Part shown: positions 52,964 to 56,912 of the stretch, piece by piece
Layout of the letters: each line of letters begins with the position of its first letter
Position numbering within the stretch: the stretch's first letter is position 1
Assembly (NCBI RefSeq): GCF_009765825.1
Contig: NZ_LMUR01000015.1
Span: 1 to 56,912, forward strand
DNA: 56,912 nt
Source of the DNA: Granulicella sp. L60
Lineage (GTDB): Bacteria; Acidobacteriota; Terriglobia; Terriglobales; Acidobacteriaceae
Reading direction: 5' to 3'
Notes under the pieces: generated by a model
What the model saw: the letters and a program-made list of their open reading frames with translations, nothing else
Databases searched by the model: none
Told to the model about the DNA's origin: nothing
Program-made: the position numbers and the translations under genes

Positions 52964-53244
52964 TGCATTTCCTGGCCAAATCCTACGTGGCCCAACAACC
53001 ATTCACTATTTGCTTAGGCTATGCCGTTCGTCATAAAGATTCTGTAAAGTTCATGTAAATGAGGTAATGCTTCTACTTGCCAAAAGCTGCATTGACTGTG
53101 CGGAGGCATCGAGCTAGGCGGGGACGTGTACGTCCCCAATCAGTGATTGGGCGATTAATCTACTGGTGTTACGAGGAGTTTTTAACAGACTGAGACAGGT
53201 GGCAGGCGAACGCAGGTGCTGGTACGGTATTCTGCGGTTCTGTG
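52964..53244. other. Divergent spacer upstream of mutS with adjacent inverted repeats
   Basis: 281 bases without a gene. Two neighbouring palindromes are present: GGGGACGTGTACGTCCCC (53120-53137) and CCAATCAGTGATTGG (53136-53150). They could be operators, a small dispersed repeat or a leader structure before mutS. No promoter boxes assigned. Confidence 0.5.
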
Positions 53245-55926
53245 ATGACTAACGAAGCGATTGGAAGTTTGGCGAGTGAAGCGGCTGGATTGACACCGGT
53301 TATGCGGCAATATTTTGCGGCGAAGGAGCAGTTTCCCGACTGCTTGATGTTCTGCAGGATTGGGGACTTTTATGAGCTGTTTTATGAAGATGCCATCCTG
53401 GTCTCTCGTCTCCTGCAACTTACGCTGACAGCGAGGGATAGAGAGAAGAAACAACCGATGTGCGGGGTCCCCTACCACGCTGCTGAGGCCTATCTGCAAC
53501 GGCTGCTGCGGATGGGTTACAAGATCGCCCTGTGCGAGCAAATGGAGGATCCGAAGCAGACCAAAACAATCGTTCGGCGGGAAGTGACCCGGGTGCTGAC
53601 GCCTGGAACGTCGCTTGACCCGGCGCTGGGAGCAGAGCAAAGCAACTACCTTGCCAGCGTGGCGATGATAGGTGGCGAGACATCTCATGGTAGTCACGTT
53701 TGGGGCCTGGCGCTGCTGGATCTTTCTACGGGGGAGTTTCGAGTCACGGAGTTTTCAGGAGCGGTTGGATGGGCTCAGCTGGGAGATGAGTTGGGGAGGG
53801 TCCGGCCGGTGGAGTTGCTGTACGGGCAAGGTCTTCTAGGGGGAGTGAACCTGGCGGGGGAACCTGCGTCGGACACTTCGGCCGGGCTGGATGGAATTCG
53901 CACGAAGACTGCGCTGGAGGATTGGGTATTTACGTCGGAATATGCGCTCCCGCTGGTGAGAAGCCACTTCAAGGTGCACTCGTTGGATGGCATGGGATTG
54001 GGTGGCCATGAAGCTGCAGCGGTGGCCGCGGGTGCACTGCTGCATTACATGCGGCAGACCAAGCAGGGTGGTCTGGAGCATGTGGATGGGCTGCGCTTCT
54101 ATGAGCGATCGACGTGCTTGGAGCTAGATGCGGTGAGTGTGCGAAATCTGGAGCTGGTGGATCCGCTGTTCTCCGGAGAGTCGGCACAGACAACGTTGTT
54201 TTACACGATGGATGCCTGCTGCACGCCGATGGGCAAACGACTGCTGCGTGCTTCGCTGCTGCGTCCATTCAACGGTGTGGCGGAGATTGAGGCTCGGCTG
54301 GAGGCTGTGGGCGAGGCTGCTGGGGATCTGCGTCGTCGTGAGGGACTGCGGCGATCGATGGATGGTGTGCTCGACCTGGAGCGGCTGCTGGGGCGCGTGG
54401 CTACGGATTCGGCTGGACCGCGAGAGGTGATGGCTCTGGCGAAGACACTGGGGTGCCTGCCGGGGCTGGTGGCGGCAGTGAAGGTCTTTGATGCTGTGCT
54501 GTGGCGTCAGCTCGGAGAGAGCACCGATCCGCTGGAAGATCTGTACGAGATGATTGTGCGGACGATTGCAGAGGAGCCGCCGGTGTCGCTGGGGGACGGC
54601 GGGGCTATTCGTGAGGGCGTGGATGCGGAGTTGGACGAGCTGCGTGAGTTGAGCCGCAGTGGGCGGCAGGCGCTGGCTTCGATTGAGGAGCGGGAGAGAG
54701 TCAAGACTGGGATCGGGTCGCTGAAGGTGCGATTCAATAATGTATTCGGGTACTACCTTGAGGTGACGAAGGCAAATGCCAAGGCGGTTCCAGCTGACTA
54801 TGAGCGTAAGCAGACGCTGGTGAACGCAGAGCGATTTACGACGCCCGAATTGAAGGAATACGAGACGAAGATTTTGACCGCGCAGGAGCGAAGCGGAGAG
54901 ATCGAGCGGAGAATCTTCGAAGAGTTGAGGCGGCAGTTGCTGGAGGCCGCAGGCAGGATGCGAGAGACCGCACGGAAGGTGGCAGAGATAGATCTTCTGG
55001 GGTGCTTTGCGCATCTTTCGGCTCTGCGCGGCTGGACGAGACCACGGGTGGAGTCGAGTGGCGTGCTGGAGTTTGTGCAGGCACGGCATCCGGTGGTGGA
55101 GAGGCGCATGGAGGAGTCCGGCGGGGGAAGGTTTGTGCCGAACTCGGCGCATCTGGATGCGGACGCAGGCCCCGCTGTGCTGCTGATTACCGGGCCGAAC
55201 ATGGGTGGTAAGAGTACTTATCTGCGGATGGCCGCGCTGCTTGTGGTGATGGCGCAGATGGGCTGCTTCGTACCCGCGGAGAGCATGCGGCTGGGGCTGG
55301 TGGACCGAATCTATACGAGGATCGGGGCCAGCGACAATGTGGCGCGCGGACGCTCGACGTTCATGGTGGAGATGACGGAGACGGCTGCGATCTTGAATAC
55401 GGCCACGAATCGGTCATTGGTGCTGCTGGATGAGATGGGCAGGGGCACGGCTACCTACGATGGATTGAGTCTGGCGTGGGCGACGGTGGAACATCTGCAT
55501 GATCGAATTGGTGCGCGGACACTGTTTGCTACGCACTATCACGAGCTGACTCTGCTGGCAGAGAGGCTGGCGCGATTAACGAATCTACGGGTGACGGTGA
55601 AGGAGACTTCGGGGGGGATCGTGTTTCTACATACAGTCGAGGCTGGGCCGGCTAGTAAGAGCTATGGGATTGAAGTCGCAAGGCTGGCGGGGCTGCCCGC
55701 GGGGGTGATTGCGCGGGCGCGTGAGGTGCTGAAGGTGCATGAGCGGGCTGAGACGCAGCAGGTACGGGAGGCATCGTCTGCAGGTGCGGCGCAGATGCAG
55801 ATGACGATGTTTACGCCGCTATCGCAGCGGATCGTAGACAGGCTGGCTGAGGCGGATGTGGATGGATTGACTCCGAGAGAGGCTCTGAATCTGCTAGCTG
55901 AATTGCAGAGGGAGCTGAAGGCATAG
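53245..55926 (+). CDS. mutS: DNA mismatch repair protein MutS
   Basis: Recognises mispairs and starts mismatch repair with MutL. 893 residues from the ATG at 53245 (a GTG three bases earlier is possible). The mismatch-binding domain has the Phe-x-Glu-type segment IGDFYELFYEDA; connector, core and clamp domains follow. The ATPase has Walker A GPNMGGKST near residue 650, the motif RGRSTFMVEMTE, Walker B LVLLDEMGRGT and the trans motif TLFATHYHELT. The C-terminal helix-turn-helix dimerisation region is present. No insert or frameshift is seen. mutL is not in the window. Confidence 0.97.
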   Translation: MTNEAIGSLASEAAGLTPVMRQYFAAKEQFPDCLMFCRIGDFYELFYEDAILVSRLLQLTLTARDREKKQPMCGVPYHAAEAYLQRLLRMGYKIALCEQMEDPKQTKTIVRREVTRVLTPGTSLDPALGAEQSNYLASVAMIGGETSHGSHVWGLALLDLSTGEFRVTEFSGAVGWAQLGDELGRVRPVELLYGQGLLGGVNLAGEPASDTSAGLDGIRTKTALEDWVFTSEYALPLVRSHFKVHSLDGMGLGGHEAAAVAAGALLHYMRQTKQGGLEHVDGLRFYERSTCLELDAVSVRNLELVDPLFSGESAQTTLFYTMDACCTPMGKRLLRASLLRPFNGVAEIEARLEAVGEAAGDLRRREGLRRSMDGVLDLERLLGRVATDSAGPREVMALAKTLGCLPGLVAAVKVFDAVLWRQLGESTDPLEDLYEMIVRTIAEEPPVSLGDGGAIREGVDAELDELRELSRSGRQALASIEERERVKTGIGSLKVRFNNVFGYYLEVTKANAKAVPADYERKQTLVNAERFTTPELKEYETKILTAQERSGEIERRIFEELRRQLLEAAGRMRETARKVAEIDLLGCFAHLSALRGWTRPRVESSGVLEFVQARHPVVERRMEESGGGRFVPNSAHLDADAGPAVLLITGPNMGGKSTYLRMAALLVVMAQMGCFVPAESMRLGLVDRIYTRIGASDNVARGRSTFMVEMTETAAILNTATNRSLVLLDEMGRGTATYDGLSLAWATVEHLHDRIGARTLFATHYHELTLLAERLARLTNLRVTVKETSGGIVFLHTVEAGPASKSYGIEVARLAGLPAGVIARAREVLKVHERAETQQVREASSAGAAQMQMTMFTPLSQRIVDRLAEADVDGLTPREALNLLAELQRELKA

Positions 55927-55981
55927 ATTCCAAGGCCGAAGCTGGTCAGTTCATCGTAGTGCAATTTATCTCAGTGAGAAT

Positions 55982-56912
55982 ATGGAGCTTATGGTGAAGA
56001 GCTTAGTGGTGGCGGGGATAATGAGCGGTACCTCGGCCGATGGCGTGGACGTGGCGGTGTGCAGGATAGTGCCTTCACACGTCGCCGGGGAGATGCCGGA
56101 GGTGAAGCTGCTTGGGCATGTGGGAGTGCCTTATACCAAGGTGGTAAGAGCGGCTGTGCTGGGCGCGATGGATGCGCAGGCGATCTCGGTAGCGGAGCTG
56201 GCGCGGCTGAACTGGCGGTTGGGCGAGGTGTATGCGGATGCGGTGGAGAAAGCGCAGGAGTGTATTGCCGCAAAGGTGGAGTTGGTAGGGTGTCATGGGC
56301 AGACGGTGTATCACCAGGGCGCCGATGAAGATTATCTAGGCAGGAACACGCGGGCTACGTGGCAGATCGGAGAGGCTTCGGTGATTGTGGAGCGGCTGCA
56401 TGTGCCTGTGGTGAGTGACTTTAGGCCAGCGGATCTGGCGGCGGGCGGTCAGGCGGCTCCGCTGGTGCCGATGCTGGACTACTGCATGTTTCGATCGGCG
56501 AAGGTGAGCCGTATATTGCAGAATCTGGGGGGGATAGGGAATCTTACGGCGATTCCTGCGGGTGCTGGGGTGGATCGGGTGATGGCGTTCGATACGGGGC
56601 CAGGGAATATGGTGATCGACGCTTGTATGCGGCGGTTGTATGAGCGGGAGTTTGATGTGAGTGGGGATGTGGCGCGGACGGGACGGGTGTTGCAGGGGGT
56701 GGTGGAGGAGATTTTGCGCGAGGAATTTTTCTCGGCTTTGCCGCCTAAGTCGTTCGGAAGAGAGCAGTTCGGGGAGGCTTTTGTCTCGAGGTTTATTGCG
56801 ATGTGCCGGCGTACGGGGGGACGCGAGGATCGGGATGAAGATGTGATCGCTACGGCGACGGCGTTGACGGCGGCTTCGGTGGTCGATGCGTATAAGAGGT
56901 TTGTGGCGGGGG
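55982..56912 (+). CDS. anmK: Anhydro-N-acetylmuramic acid kinase, 5' part (runs off window)
   Basis: The frame is open from the ATG at 55982 to the last base (310 codons), so the gene is cut at the window end. AnmK phosphorylates 1,6-anhydroMurNAc from recycled cell wall while opening the anhydro ring. The family blocks are clear: AGIMSGTSADGVDVAV at the N terminus (ATP loop), GCHGQTVYH, QIGEASVI, SDFRPADLAAGGQAAPLVP, NLGGIGNLTAIP and FDTGPGNMVIDA. An internal ATG at 55991 is an alternative start. It is 55 bases after mutS on the same strand and may be read through from it. Confidence 0.93.
   Translation, partial: MELMVKSLVVAGIMSGTSADGVDVAVCRIVPSHVAGEMPEVKLLGHVGVPYTKVVRAAVLGAMDAQAISVAELARLNWRLGEVYADAVEKAQECIAAKVELVGCHGQTVYHQGADEDYLGRNTRATWQIGEASVIVERLHVPVVSDFRPADLAAGGQAAPLVPMLDYCMFRSAKVSRILQNLGGIGNLTAIPAGAGVDRVMAFDTGPGNMVIDACMRRLYEREFDVSGDVARTGRVLQGVVEEILREEFFSALPPKSFGREQFGEAFVSRFIAMCRRTGGREDRDEDVIATATALTAASVVDAYKRFVAG

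Overview
The window looks like a chromosomal segment of an acidobacterium of the Terriglobia type (Granulicella, Edaphobacter, Terriglobus and relatives). This rests on protein families only: large Oar-like TonB-dependent receptors with an N-terminal carboxypeptidase-regulatory domain, a GWxTD-domain protein, proteins with the acidobacterial-style N-terminal module fused to a transmembrane helix and PD40 propeller, many Tat-exported enzymes, and GC-rich dispersed hairpin repeats. No rRNA or species marker is present, so genus is not assigned.

Region 1 (1 to about 21,356) reads as an integrated element whose left end lies outside the window. It starts with a cut-off ORF and a large plasmid-type ParB. 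Cargo follows: a GDPD phosphodiesterase, an Oar-like receptor with its own membrane-anchored regulator-like protein (both minus strand), a second regulator-like protein with a PD40 propeller divergent from a second receptor, a Tat-exported metallo-beta-lactamase-fold hydrolase, a GH37 trehalase, a small zinc ribbon and a LysR regulator. The region ends with an excisionase-like HTH gene overlapping a tyrosine recombinase. The recombinase gene stops 22 bases from the 3' CCA end of a tRNA-Asp gene, the usual layout of tRNA-targeted islands. The cargo suggests uptake and breakdown of a trehalose-containing or phosphodiester substrate; that is an inference.

Region 2 (21,356 to about 39,200) holds an exported enolase-superfamily (ManD-like) enzyme, a multicopper oxidase, a phospholipase C/acid phosphatase-family enzyme, and a minus-strand signalling cluster: CHASE3 histidine kinase, CheY-like regulator, REC-PAS-kinase hybrid and a membrane SpoIIE-type phosphatase. 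A VOC protein, a nucleoside-symporter-like MFS permease, an NmrA-family protein, a VanZ-like protein, a short receptor-like outer-membrane protein and a GWxTD protein follow.

Region 3 (39,400 to 44,460) is a plus-strand set: a MacA-like adaptor, a MacB/LolD-like ATPase with no permease beside it, and an 867-residue exported protein of unknown function. Its coding strand is extremely C-rich, which creates long false ORFs on the other strand.

Region 4 (44,560 to 53,000, minus strand) is a heme-biosynthesis neighbourhood: a small membrane protein coupled to a prohibitin-like SPFH protein, hemX-like gene, hemA, a class A beta-lactamase-like gene, hemC, a 1.27-kb repeat-filled spacer, a Crp/Fnr regulator and hemD. 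The spacer carries six exact-period 36-bp tandem repeats that run into a palindromic dispersed repeat, plus one of two copies of a double-hairpin element that flank hemD-crp.

Region 5 (53,245 to the end) is mutS and the 5' part of anmK, which runs off the window.
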